From: Closterium sp. NIES-65
Taxonomy: Eukaryota; Streptophyta; Zygnematophyceae; Desmidiales; Closteriaceae
Length of the DNA stretch: 64,000 nucleotides
NCBI GenBank assembly: GCA_948144175.1
Contig: CANXME010002015.1
Location: 434,001-498,000 of the forward strand
Direction: 5' to 3'
Of the stretch, positions 32,121-42,778 are shown one piece after another. The notes under the pieces were generated by a model that was given only the letters and a program-made list of their open reading frames with translations, made no database searches and was not told the origin of the DNA. Position numbers and translations under genes: made by a program. Every line of letters begins with the position of its first letter. The first letter of the stretch is position 1.

Positions 32121-33227
32121 TGTCAGAAGACCCACGCTGTGAAAATACGACGGCTCTACCTATTGGGACTTACCTTATTATGCTTTCCCTAGCTTATTTT
32201 ATGTTATTATGCATGTTTTGATCGTGCTCACTATTTTTTATTATAGTTACATGACCGTTCTAGATTGCGTGCACCAAAATTTATGCTTTTCGGTTGCCAA
32301 CAAATCGCTTCTACCGAATTTGGGAAGGACCCGTTCGGGATGCTTCGCGACCACAAAACCTTCTAGTAACGACAGGGTTATTGGCCTTGTGTCCAGCCTA
32401 TATATAGCTCCGTGTCGGACCTTAGTAGTTTTCAAGCATTTTTAAACCATTTCTTCGATCCTCACATACACTGTGGATCCCCGATTGATCCTATGACTGT
32501 TGAATGGGGGGTTATGGGCACACGAACCCGCTACTTGAAGCGCCCTTTCATTCGAGTGGTTAAGTGACTTGGACTTTGTCATGGTATCAAAGCAGAAGGT
32601 CTCGTGTTTGAATTTCATGTATGCACAGGTTGTCGAAGGCATTGTGCCGTCTTCTAGGCCTCCTTGTATTTGGGGGTGACAGTAGACATCTACAAGCGAT
32701 CTCCGATTGATCTTAAGGGGGATGCAGATATGTTAGCCTGAAGGGGGTCTGGGTGCACTGACACGGAAACAAGCCATTTTATCCCAGTGGTCTAGTGGCT
32801 AGGATTCTGACATGGTCTTAGGGCGTGTCCAGCGCGTACGTTTACATGTACTATACATTTCATTCATCGAGGTGAGAAAAGTTATCATGCGGTGCACAAC
32901 GGTTTTAGGATTGCACCGTTTTGAACCTCGACACACTTCAGATTACCGCACTGGATGAACTGTAATGTACGGATAGTGTACGCGATGGACCTGCCCTTAG
33001 AGCTAAAGTTCTCAAGGTTCGAATCGTGGTGTATGCAAATGATGTCCTTTGTGATGTGTTGTGCCTCGGGCCTCCCTATATGGAGGGGTGTCAAAAGACC
33101 TAGATTGTGGATCCTCGATTGATCCCAGGAAGGGTTACAAGCATGTTGCCTGTGGGGTTATGGGCGCACGGACCCGCTACTTAAAAGGCCCTTTTATCCT
33201 AGTGGTCTAGTGACTGGGACTTTGCCA
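32121..33227 (+). mobile_element. Tandem TRIM array (three degenerate LTRs, two internal segments)
   Basis: Three copies of an LTR of about 138 bp, related to the minus-strand TRIM at 37015-37359, lie in one orientation. LTR1 starts at 32121 and ends at 32581, split by a 329-bp insert. LTR2 is 32677-32812 and LTR3 is 33089-33227. Each contains GATTGATC, a GGTTATGGG-type or similar block and a tRNA A-box-like GTGGTCTAGTG segment (degraded in LTR1). A PBS-like TGGTATCAAAGC follows LTR1. GGTTCGAATC, a tRNA B-box match, lies at about 33018 in the second internal segment. A GGGG(G)TG purine run precedes LTR2 and LTR3. This looks like an LTR-internal-LTR-internal-LTR array from unequal recombination. 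Confidence 0.65.
32142..32470. mobile_element. 329-bp insertion inside TRIM LTR1, possible solo LTR
   Basis: The TRIM sequence is interrupted between 32141 and 32471, and CTGTG is present on both sides (32137-32141 and 32471-32475). The insert is AT-richer than its neighbours, has a TATA-box-like TATATATAG at about 32399-32407 and no coding frame of note. If the ends are set at TGTGAAAA and CATACA it has TG...CA termini, which would fit a solo LTR, but then the duplication is less clean. Confidence 0.4.
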
Positions 33228-34560
33228 TATTGTTTGTGTATTTTGTGTTTTCTTTATTTTGAGGTCACGTTAAACAAGTGCACTGACAACTCTTTTCTAG
33301 TGTGGATATACAGAGATGCTCTAGCGGCGAGAGATGCTTCAAACGAGATTCCAGACTTCAAGACGATTGACACGCTCGTCCGAGCCGTGGCTGAGCATCT
33401 CGGCTGGCCTGGGTCATGCCACCAGCGCTTCATGAATCTCTAGGAGGTCTTTACGTCGACCGACGTTGAAGTGCAGGGCATACATGCAGTCCGTTAGCTG
33501 TCGCAAGGAGACGATGTGCTTCGGTTCCTAGCCGTTTTGCCTGATGTCATTGTCATGCTCAAGGAGTATGATGCGAAGATGTTGCTTTAGTTTCGAGCTA
33601 TCGTTTTCATTCCTCCTGAACTTCATTGCCGATGTACTTGAGCAGTTGAACGTCTTGAACAAGGCATTCCAGAGTAAGGAGGTAAGAATGTTTTTTTTTT
33701 TTCCTGCTGTTTCTTTGAATCTTCTGCTAGTACGTCGACGTTTGGACGGAGTTTGCCGAGTTGATATTGAACAACATACTAGGCGATTTGGAGTCGTTGT
33801 CAGGGGCAAGACTCTTCGCCACTGGCGCTTGGCCGATGGAACGAGGCAAGTGGAATGCACGTTGTCTCAAGTAGTTGGAGTCATTGATTACGCTCTTCAA
33901 GGCAGACTTGACCGACGGAATCCTGCGAGATAAGTAAGATACCAGTCTGTAAATAACTGCTGCATACCATGATGTAGCTGTCGTTTGCTGTTTGTGTCCC
34001 TTTTAACCTGTCTAGCTAAGTCAGTAAACATTATACCGTCTTATACGTTTACACCCCCCTCCAGGTATGAACAAGCACCGTGCTGTGAAGGAGTTGAGGA
34101 TGTTTACATTGGTGATTGTGGCTGCCCACAAGAACGAGCATAGTTTTCATGTAGGAATCACGACAATGCTGAAAAACATCTGAATGGCAGGAGAACTACC
34201 CCAACATGGTGCATGTGTGGGTGGCAGTTTGCTGTTCTGCCACTCAGCATTGCTGAGTGCGAGCGGGGCTTCTCTCGGCGGAATGTCAGAAGTCATGGCA
34301 ACTGGGATCACTAAAGGATGCTAGGTTGGGCGACCTCATAGGCATGAGCTTGATGATTTGAGCCTAACAGGGATGGGTTCGTTGACATCTGGAGGAGCTA
34401 CAAGAACCGCAAACATCACAGCTATGCCTCTATCATTCAAGGATAGCATAAGAGCATGAAGGAGGTGACAGATATTGAAATGGTAGACCTAGATGATGTA
34501 TCTGATGATAGTGATGATGATTAGCTTGAAAAGATATGATCATGATGAATGACAATTATA
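33228..34560 (+). pseudogene. hAT-like transposase remnant, C-terminal piece
   Basis: Decayed frames carry family blocks in the right order: DFKTIDTLVRAVAEHLG (about 33354-33404), VEVQGIHAVR then LSQGDDVLRFL (33469-33531; the usual RWLS has lost its Trp to TAG), and FIADVLEQLNVLNKAFQ (about 33622-33672). Later, at about 34240-34285, comes LSIAECERGFSRRN, typical of the hAT C-terminal dimerisation domain. A poly-T run at about 33690 and several stops and shifts show long decay. The TRIM array separates it from the middle piece. Confidence 0.7.
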
Positions 34561-34884
34561 TTGGACCAGAATGCTAGTATCTTGACTATTAGATTGACCT
34601 AACAAACAAGAACCAGGGTTAAAAACAGTAAACACAACCAGCTTTCAACCTTACATGAACTCTGATTGAATCTATGTCCTAAGGATGACGAATTAGACAT
34701 GTCGAATACGGATTCGAGGGCTTCATCCCCGCCCATTTAAAAACAGCCTCGGCGTTTAGCACGGCCGCCGGCTTGGCCAAATGTGGTTCCCAACAGGCAC
34801 TTCCATTGTGCCACTAGGAATATCAGCTATTACTAAACAGTGTGGTAAAAAAAATCTTACTATGATTGGATTAAAATAATTGCT
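34561..34884. other. No recognisable feature
   Basis: AT-richer sequence between the hAT remnant and the old copia pol fragment. I see no reading frame of note, no repeat unit and no LTR end here. Confidence 0.5.
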
Positions 34885-36620
34885 TCAATTATCTTCCTCG
34901 TGCCTCTCTGTCGTCTGTCTCGGTTCTTACTGCCGCTGTCGCTGACTTTGCTTCCATCGCCATCTTGACTACGCCACGCGTGTGGTGGCTGCTCCACCTC
35001 TCCGTCCTCTGTCCGTTGGGGGTGAGTTTGCCCTTGGTTGTGACGTCCTAGAGGACAGGCAGTCTGAGCTGGAGTTCTTAGCAGCCGCTTCCCCCTCTCT
35101 CTGCGCCATGCTGCTTTCCCTTGAGGGAGACCCCGACGCCCTTGACATACCAACACCTCCCACGTACCGTGAGGCAGTGTCAGGGGAGTGGGCCTCTTAG
35201 TGGAAAGCGGCTATGGACGCAGAGTTAGCGTCTTGGAGATCCAGATGCACTAATGTCGACGAAGTTCCCCTCCCAGGGCGAACATTGTCGACGGCATGTG
35301 GCTCTTCAAGGTGAAGGCCGCGTGGTTCACCGCCTGTGTTCAAGGCGTGCTATGTGGTTAGGGGTTTTAGTCAGCGTGAGGAGATTGACTTCCAGACCTT
35401 CGCCCCGACCCCGAAGATGATTAATCTTTGGGTGTTACTGCACATAGCAGCACATCGAGACTTCGAGCTGCACTCCCTCAACTTCTCTACTACGTTTCTC
35501 CAAGGCCGCCTATGCGAGGAGATCCGGCTGAGCCATCCTCCTGGCTTCACACACACCTTCCCACCTGGGACCCAGTGGAACCTGAGGCGACCAGTCTACG
35601 GTCTCCGCCAATCGCCCTGTAAGTGGCATGACACTCTTCGATCCACGCTTCGTGACCTTGGGTTTCGTCCTTCCTCTGCCGACCCGTCGCTGTTTGTTCG
35701 CGCTAATTCCACTCCTTTCTTTATACTAGTTTACGTCGACGACTTGGTCTTTGCTATAGCAGATACGACAGCTATCGATGAGGTGAATTTGGGACTGTAG
35801 AAGAGACATACGTGCACTGACCTTGGTGAACTGCAGTGCTACCTTGGCCTGCAGATTATTAGGGACAGAGCCGCTCGCACCATCAAATTGACCCAGTCAC
35901 ACATGGTGCAGCGGGTCCTTCGATGGTTTGGGTTTCAGTTCTCCACCACACAACCTACTCCTCTTGCCATTGACCATCGACTCAATGGCCCTTTTCCCGA
36001 CGAGCCCTTTGCGTCTAGTGGTCCCTACGCAGAGCTTGTGGGCTGCCTCATGTACCTGATGTCTTGTACTCGGCCGAACCTCGCCTTTCCCCTCAGCGTC
36101 CTCTCTCGCTTTGTTGCGACTGGGACTGTCCTGTTCACTGGACAGGTGCTATGAGGGTGGCGAAGTACCTGGCGACTACATCAGGCATGGGGCTTGTGCT
36201 TGGAGGGACACAGCTTGTTGTGTTGACCGGTCACTGCGACTCTTCCTACGCTGACGACGTGGAGACTCAGCATTCGACTCAGGGTTACTGCTTCAGTCTG
36301 CATGCTAGTGCGGTATCATGGAGGTCTACACGACCGTCTTCTATGGTTTTGTGGAGTGCAGAGGCAGAGATCTACGCTGGTGCCATGGTGGCATAGGAGC
36401 TTCACTGGTTGACCCTCTTGCTCACCGACCTTGGTGAGCGGCCTCGATTTGCATCGACCTTGTATGCTGACAACAAGGCCATGTTGAGAGCCTTGACTGG
36501 AGAGCAGAGTGAAGCATATTGACGTGAGTTATTTTCTCTTGCGAGAGCTACAGCGACGCGGCTAGGCACACTTGGACTTTGTGGCCTCAGAGGCCAACAC
36601 TGCCGACGTCCTCACTGCGC
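34885..36620 (+). pseudogene. Old copia pol fragment H (reverse transcriptase and RNase H)
   Basis: The fragment starts in the pre-RT linker (GGEFALGCDVLEDRQSE, then DALDIPTPPTYREAV) and runs through RT to RNase H. YVDD is intact (about 35732-35743). It is more divergent in sequence than the other copies. CAG codons read TAG at 35198, 35798 and 36394. Frameshifts occur near 35270 (before the RT core) and 36150, and the RNase H end is deleted just after EANTADVL. No gag, protease or integrase is present. Confidence 0.85.
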
Positions 36621-36631
36621 CTACGGGGGTG

Positions 36632-36755
36632 TGTCAAATATTATTATATGTTATAGGCTGTAGTGAGGTGCTCCTTAGTGAGTACAACTCAATTAGGGTT
36701 TCATTTTTGTATTGCCTTACTTTCCTAGTCTTTTAAGTCCATTATATTCTATTTC
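36632..36755 (+). repeat. Degraded 3' LTR of fragment H
   Basis: It starts TGTCAAATATTATTATATG after CCTACGGGGGTG and carries GGCTGTAGTGAGGTG and AATTAGGGTTTC, matching the copia LTR layout. The right end is not sharp. Confidence 0.6.
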
Positions 36756-37009
36756 TAAGAATTACCCTATTTTGGAAAGGGTACTTATTTTTCTACCCTA
36801 ACTATGGGCCAAATGTTAAGGTCGCACCATAAACGTTTCCTACAGCCATGGCTTTTTCCACCACAACTTCTGCTCATCATTATCAACAACAGCATGGACG
36901 ACAATAAGACAAATAATCTCAGCTCATTACCTTAGTGAATTCCTAGGCTTTGCTAATTGGTTCTAGGATATGACAACAAGGCTGATATATCTTGTACATA
37001 ATCATAGTG
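36756..37009. other. No recognisable feature
   Basis: AT-rich spacer. No open frame of interest, tandem repeat or LTR was seen. Confidence 0.5.
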
Positions 37010-37014
37010 ACTGT

Positions 37015-37359
37015 TGTCAGAACCCCAACCACTAGACCATTGGGATAAAATGACTTGTTAAGTAGCGGGTCAGTGCGCCCATAACCCCCCAGGACAACGA
37101 GCCAGTAACCCTTCCCTAGGATCAATCGGAGATCACCAGTGGACCTCTGACACCCCCACGCACTGGGATGCCCAAAGTGTGCACACTGGGATTCGAACTC
37201 GAGACCTTCGCTCTGATACCATGTTAGTATCACAACCACTAAACCATTGGGAAAAAAGGGCTTGTTAAGTAGCGGGTCAGTGCGCCCATAACCCCTCAGG
37301 ACAACGAAACTGTAACCCTTCCCTAGGATCAATCGGGGATCACCCGTGGACCTCTGACA
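37015..37359 (-). mobile_element. Complete TRIM element, 345 bp
   Basis: On the minus strand the 5' LTR is 37359-37222 and the 3' LTR is 37152-37015, each exactly 138 bp, beginning TGTCAGAGG and ending CA. The internal part is only 69 bp (37221-37153). It opens with TGGTATCAGAGC, a perfect plant initiator-Met tRNA primer-binding site, and ends in the purine-rich GCGTGGGGGTG. Exact 5-bp target duplications ACTGT lie at 37010-37014 and 37360-37364. The LTRs differ at about fifteen sites, so it is old. A tRNA A-box-like TGGTTTAGTGG near the 5' LTR end and a B-box-like GTTCGAATCC in the internal part are spaced roughly as in a tRNA gene. It encodes nothing and must move in trans, perhaps with copia proteins. 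Confidence 0.88.
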
Positions 37360-37812
37360 ACTGTGCTTTGCTGTTCTTAGCTCTAGGAATGATAAAGGCG
37401 ACCTGAGCGACCAGATCGAGGCGCCCATGCTAGTATCCTAGCATATTATGATGCATCTCTGAAATGTAGGTCATCATATGATATTTGTAAAGCTATCTTG
37501 CTACTATCTTTCTGAATTTCTCCTAAGAGTGCTTCCTACTACTACTACTCTGCCAAAACAACTTAGTGGCTGTTTTACAATTAGACCGGTCTCGATTGCT
37601 TCCTCGGGACGATGATCACACTTGATGAAGCATCGCATGATTGGGAAACCGTTCTGTGACATCATATGTCGTTGCTACGATAGCACCAGCTTACTCGGCA
37701 ATCAGAGAGTCTCGTTTGGACTTTAGTAGTCCAAAACTGCACTACTGCCTTTAAATCAGCGGCTGGCTTCAACGGATGATTAACACGCCCGGAAAATCAT
37801 GCAGCATCTACC
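37360..37812. other. No recognisable feature
   Basis: Low-copy-looking sequence between the TRIM and a short open frame. It may be host intergenic or intron sequence; nothing more can be supported. Confidence 0.4.
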
Positions 37813-38047
37813 ATGGCTTTCATGATCCATTTCAAAATCCCAGCTTGTTTGGCAAACCACGAATATTTTTTCTATACAAATGAGAAAGGCGAGACTGCAG
37901 GATGCATCACGGATGAAAACGATTGCTTCAGTAACAATCACTCGCTGACTGAATCAGATGTGTCTGTCTCTCTCACTGTTGCTCCTGATGAGCTTCTGTT
38001 ACCCATCTTTAACAGAATGTTTCAGTTCCATCTGCCAAACTGCTGCA

Positions 38048-38174
38048 TGTCAAACACTATATATATTGTTGTAGTTCTTTAGGCTACAGTGGGTTAGCCT
38101 ATAGGGGGTACACACTTCTAGGTTTCCATATTTGTACTCATTTCATTCTTAGTCATTTCATTCCTTGTTCAACA
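38048..38174 (+). repeat. 5' LTR of element K with PBS
   Basis: TGTCAAACACTATATATA...TTGTTCAACA, 127 bp, then TGGTATAGAGC (38175-38185). Confidence 0.92.
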
Positions 38175-38229
38175 TGGTATAGAGCAGGTCCTTCCTAGGA
38201 CCGTTTTTCCTAAGGGCCCACTACTACCT

Positions 38230-38900
38230 ACCTGCCTATCTGCCTACCTGCCCTAGGGCGCCTCGACGTTCACGCCTCTAGAGGCCCTGTAGGCCCCGCG
38301 CTGTTGCACCTAGAGGCCCCGAATCGGCCCCGCGCCTAACCCTAACGGCCCGCGTCGGCCCCGAGCTTGTCCCCTAGAGGCCCGCGTCGGCCCCGCGCCT
38401 ACCCTAGAGGCCCGCGTCGGCCCCGAGCCCACCCCTAGAGGCCCGCGACGGCCCCGTCCCTACCCCTAGAGGCCCGCGACGGCCCCGATCCTACCCCTAG
38501 AGGCCCGCGTCGGCCCCCGTCCCTACCCCTAGAGGCCCGCGTCGGCCCTGTCCCTACCCCTAACAGCCCGCGTCGGCCCCGTCCCTACCCCTTACAGCCC
38601 GCGTCGGCCCCGTCCCTACCCCTTTCGGACCGCGTCGGCCCCGATCCTACCCCTTTCGGCCCGCGACGGCCCCGTCCCCAACCCCACCCGCTCCCCGCGC
38701 TCACCCTTAGCCGCCTCGAACGGCCCCACCTAGACCGCGCCGCCCGCACCGAACAGCCCGGCCCTAACGGAACCGAGCCGCCCGAACCGAGCCGCGCCGC
38801 CCGACCCGAGCCGCCCGAACCGAGCCGCGCCGCGCGACCCGAGCCGCGCCGCCCTACCTATACCGAGCCGCGCCGCCCTACCTGTACCGAGCCGCGCCCC
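38230..38900 (+). repeat. GC-rich tandem leader of element K
   Basis: Units near CCCGCGTCGGCCCCGTCCCT alternate with ACCCCTAGAGG from about 38330 to 38680. A section of GAGCCGCGCCGCCCGAACC units follows at about 38760-38900. It lies between PBS and the gag ATG, as in the other copies, but the unit is specific to K. Confidence 0.65.
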
Positions 38901-41900
38901 CCTACCTACCTACTGCTCCTACTGCTTTTACTACTGCTGCTACCATGGCTAGCCCTCCAGTGCTAGCCTTCGATGCTGAGGGGCGCCCAGTGAAGTTCGA
39001 CACCTGGCTTGATGACCTACACCTCTTCCTACAGCTCACTGCCAAGGAAGACATCTCGCTGTACGATCGCGCCCTAGGCCACGCTACTGCTCCTGCTGCT
39101 ACTGCCGACAGCACTGCTCGCTCACAGTGGCGGACTCGTGACGCCCATGCTCGCTTCGCTATCCGCAACTCTCTGCCGATAGATGAGCGCGAGCACTTTG
39201 GGCAGCACAAGACTGCACAGGCACTGTACACTGCTGTCGTTGCCCGCTACTCCTCACCGGCCTCTGCTGCTCTTGGCCGTCTCTCTCTTCCCTACCTGTT
39301 CCCCGACTTAGCTTCCTTTCACACTGTCGCTGACCTCATTACCCACCTCCGCACTAGTGAGGCTCGCTTCCGCGCCGCTATGCCTGATGAGTTCCTCGCC
39401 ACGCACCCACCCCCGCTCTGGATCACTCTCTACCACCTAGTCACGCGCCTCCCTAACTCGCTGCGCTCAGTCAGGGACCACTTCCTCGCTCGCTGCCCCA
39501 CCGAGCTCACCATTGCCCTCCTCGAGAAGGAACTCCTTGCAGCCGAGACTAGCATAGTCGCTGTAGGTGCCTCTCGCGGTGACCCCCGCACCCCGTTCTT
39601 TGAGGGGTGTTCTCCCTCCCCCCTTCTTCCCTCTGTCGCCTCTGCTGCTGCTGTCGACCTCCTTGGTGCTGAGAAGGTCGGGACTGCGTCTGCTTCGGGC
39701 GGACGCCACAGCGGCAAGGGCAAGGGGGGCAAGGGCGGTGGTGGTGACAGCGGGGGTGGCGGTGGTGGGGGAGGTGGTGGCGGGGGGAGTGGCGCGGGTG
39801 GGGGAGGTGGCAGCGGTGGTGGGGGTGGCGGCAGCGGCGGGGGAGGTGGCCGGGGCGGAGGAGGTAGTGGGGGTGGCGGTGGACAAGGCGGCGGCAGGGG
39901 TTGGGGTGGTCGAGGAGATGGTGGCGGGAGTGGTGGGCGTGGCGGCACTGGCGGTGGCCAGGGACAGCAGCACACTCCCTCGCCCCAGGAGGTCCGTGAG
40001 TGGTACTCTCAGCACGGGGGGGGGGGGGGGGGGGGTGGCCTTAGCTGCACGTACGTCATTCGCACTGGTGACCGCACTGGCCAGCCGTGTGGGGGACCGC
40101 ACGCCACACAGCGTTGCTTCGCTCGTCTGAGCGACGCTTGGCGTGTTCAGTTCCCTCAGGCCACTGAGCTGCCCCGCTGGCTTGATCTCCTGAAGAAGGG
40201 GATTGATATCAATGCTCTAGATTTTAATGCTATTCTCTCTGCCATGTATGTTATGTCTACTAGTGGAGAGGGTTCTGAGTACCTGAGTGTCCCGCCCGAC
40301 CCGGGCATCAGGACGAGTGCGTCTGCTGCTCCAGGTACCCACGTGTGTGCTACCCCAGGTGCTGGTGAGGCTGCTGCTCTAGGTGCGTGCGTGTCTGCCC
40401 CCCCTGGTACTGTGTCGACTGCAGCACTGCACACCTTCACACTGGATTCAGGTGCCTCTCGCTGTTTCTTTCGTGACCGCACTGCCCTTGAGCCCCTTGC
40501 TCGGCCAATTGCTGTCTCCCTTGCTGACCCCTCTGGGGGTCCGGTCATTGCGACCTCCTCCACTGTCCTTCCCTGTCCTGCGGTCCCGTCGGGCACACTG
40601 TCAGGTCTCCACCTCCCCTCGTTCTCCACGAACTTGGTGGCAGGTTGTGCTCTCCAGGACGGGGGTGTTCACCAGTTCACCCCTGCCTACGAGCGTGTGA
40701 CACACTGCACGTGTGCTCGTACGGGCCGCCACTTGGCTACCTTCACCCGGCAGCCGGGGTCGGACCTGTACACACTGACTACTGCCTCCCCTCAGGTCGC
40801 TGCGTCTGCGTCTGCGTTTGCGTCCGCGTCAGGTCGGCTGTCTGCCCCCTGCTCGTGTCGCTCTCTAGCGCACGAGACTGTCTTCTGGCACCACCGACTT
40901 GGCCACCCGTCTGTGCAGCGCCTTCGTGCCATGCACTCCCGGTACCTTGTCTCTGGTCTTCCCAGGGTTCTCCCTCCTCTCCCACCCTCGCCTGCTCCTC
41001 CCTGCCTTCCCTGTGTCGAGGGGCGGCAGCGCGCCGCTCCTCACTCCTCGTTTCCCCCGACGACTGCTCCCTTGCAGACGCTCCACATGGACGTGTGGGG
41101 CCCAGCCCGCGTCCGTGGTCAGGGTCAGGAGAGGTACTTCCTGATCGTTGTTGACGACTACTCGCGCTACACCACGGTCTTCCACTTGCGCACCAAGGGT
41201 GAGGTCCCTGATGTTTTGATCCCTTGGATCCGCAGAGCTCGTCTCGAGCTCAGCGAGCGTTTCCGCTCGGACTTTCCTGTCCTGCGCTTGCACTCTGACA
41301 GAGGTGGTGAGTTCTCCTCCGACCTCTTGGCAGCCTGCTGTGCTGAGCACGGCATTGAGCAGTCGTTCACGCTTCCGGCCTCTCCACAGCAGAATGGGGT
41401 TGCGGAGCGCCGCATTGGCCTGGTCATGGAGGTCGCTCGTACCTCCTTGATCCATGCGGCTGCCCCCCATTTTCTGTGGCCGTTTGCGGTCCGGTACGCT
41501 GCGCATCAGCTCAACCTCTGGCCCCGTGTCTCCTTGCCGGAGACCTCGCCCACACTGCTGTGGACGGGGGAGGTTGGCGATGCGTCGCGTTTCCGGGTCT
41601 GGGGATCTCGAGCTTTTGTTCGCGATTCGTCTGCGGACAAGCTCTCCTCTCGTGCTGTTCCCTGCGTCTTCCTCGGCTTTGTTCCGGACGCGCCTGGTTG
41701 GCAGTTATACCACGCCACCTCGCGCCGGGTCTTGCCCTCTCAGGACGTCACTTTTCACGAGTCTGTCCCCTACTACCGCCTCTTCCCCTACCGCACTGCC
41801 CTACTCCCACCCCCACCTCTCTTCCTCGCGCCAGGTGCTGCTGTCGTAGACCCCCTCCCCCCTCAGGGTGCCGCTCCCTCAGGTGTGTCTCAGGTAGACC

Positions 41901-42349
41901 CGGTTGAGCCTGTTGAGGTTGCTGTCGACTCTCGTCCTGCTGGGGGTGCTGAGCCTAGGGGTGCAGACTCTGGGGGTGCTGAGCCTGGGGGTGCGGACTC
42001 TGGGGGTGCTGAGCCTGGGGGTGCTGAGCCTGGGGGTGCTGAGCCTGGGGGTGCTGTGCCTGGGGGTGCTGAGCCTGGGGCTGCGGTGACTGGGGGTGCT
42101 GAGCCTGGCGGTGCTGCGCCCGGGGGTCCTACGCCTGGACGAGACCTCTCCTCGGAGCAGTTGCGTGAGTGGTACTTACAGTACTGCAGCCTCCGGAGAG
42201 GTACCTCTGGGATCAAGCGCGCTACGGAGACTGGTGCTGGCACTTCTCCTTCTAGTCGGGAGCTCCCCTCTCGTGAGCGGATCCGTGAGTGGTACGAGCG
42301 CCGTTGCACACTTCGTAGTGGCGCGCCTCGTCTCACGGACCCTGCTGCT

Positions 42350-42778
42350 GCTGGTGCTGCGGACCCGGGCGTTGGAGCTGCTGCTGGTGCTGCGGACCCG
42401 GGCGTTGGAGCTGCTGCTGGTGCTGAGGACCCGGGCGTTGGAGCTGCTGCTGGTACTGCGGACCCGGGCGTTGGAGCTGCTGCTGGTACTGCGGACCCGG
42501 GCGTTGGAGTTGCTGCTGGTGCTGAGGACCCGGGCGTTGGAGCTGCTGCTGGTGCTGAGGACCCGGGCGGTGGAGCTGCTGCTGGTACTGCGGACCCGGG
42601 TGTTGGAGCTGCTGCTGGTGCTGAGGACCCGGGCGTTGGAGCTGCTGCTGGTACTGCGGACCCGGGTGTTGGAGCTGCTGCTGGTGCTGAGGACACGGGC
42701 GTTGGAGCTGCGACTCGTGCTGAGGACCCTGGTGTTGGAGTCCCTACTGGTGCTGCGAACTCGGGCGTTGGTACTGCC
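42350..42778 (+). repeat. 33-bp minisatellite in the K integrase-RT linker
   Basis: Thirteen in-frame copies encode AADPGVGAAAG-like 11-mers, with A/E/T variation at the first position and decay in the last three copies. It is a flexible linker expansion between integrase and RT, at the site where B, D and F have GGAEP repeats and Ala/Gly-rich runs. Confidence 0.8.

Noticed and set aside
32750-33030. Functional tRNA gene
   Set aside because: The A-box-like and B-box-like segments belong to the TRIM repeat and are too far apart in this degenerate copy. No acceptor stem pairs convincingly.
33089-33227. Simple tRNA-derived SINE
   Set aside because: The related copy at 37015-37359 has paired LTRs, PBS, purine tract and a TSD, so the tRNA-like part is better explained as a piece of a TRIM element.
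4731-36396. TAG (and TAA) reassigned to glutamine, as in some ulvophyte algae
   Set aside because: K has a 1787-codon frame and the gypsy element 1283 codons with many CAG Gln codons and no TAG or TAA in frame. The in-frame TAGs cluster in older copies and also replace Trp and Ser codons.
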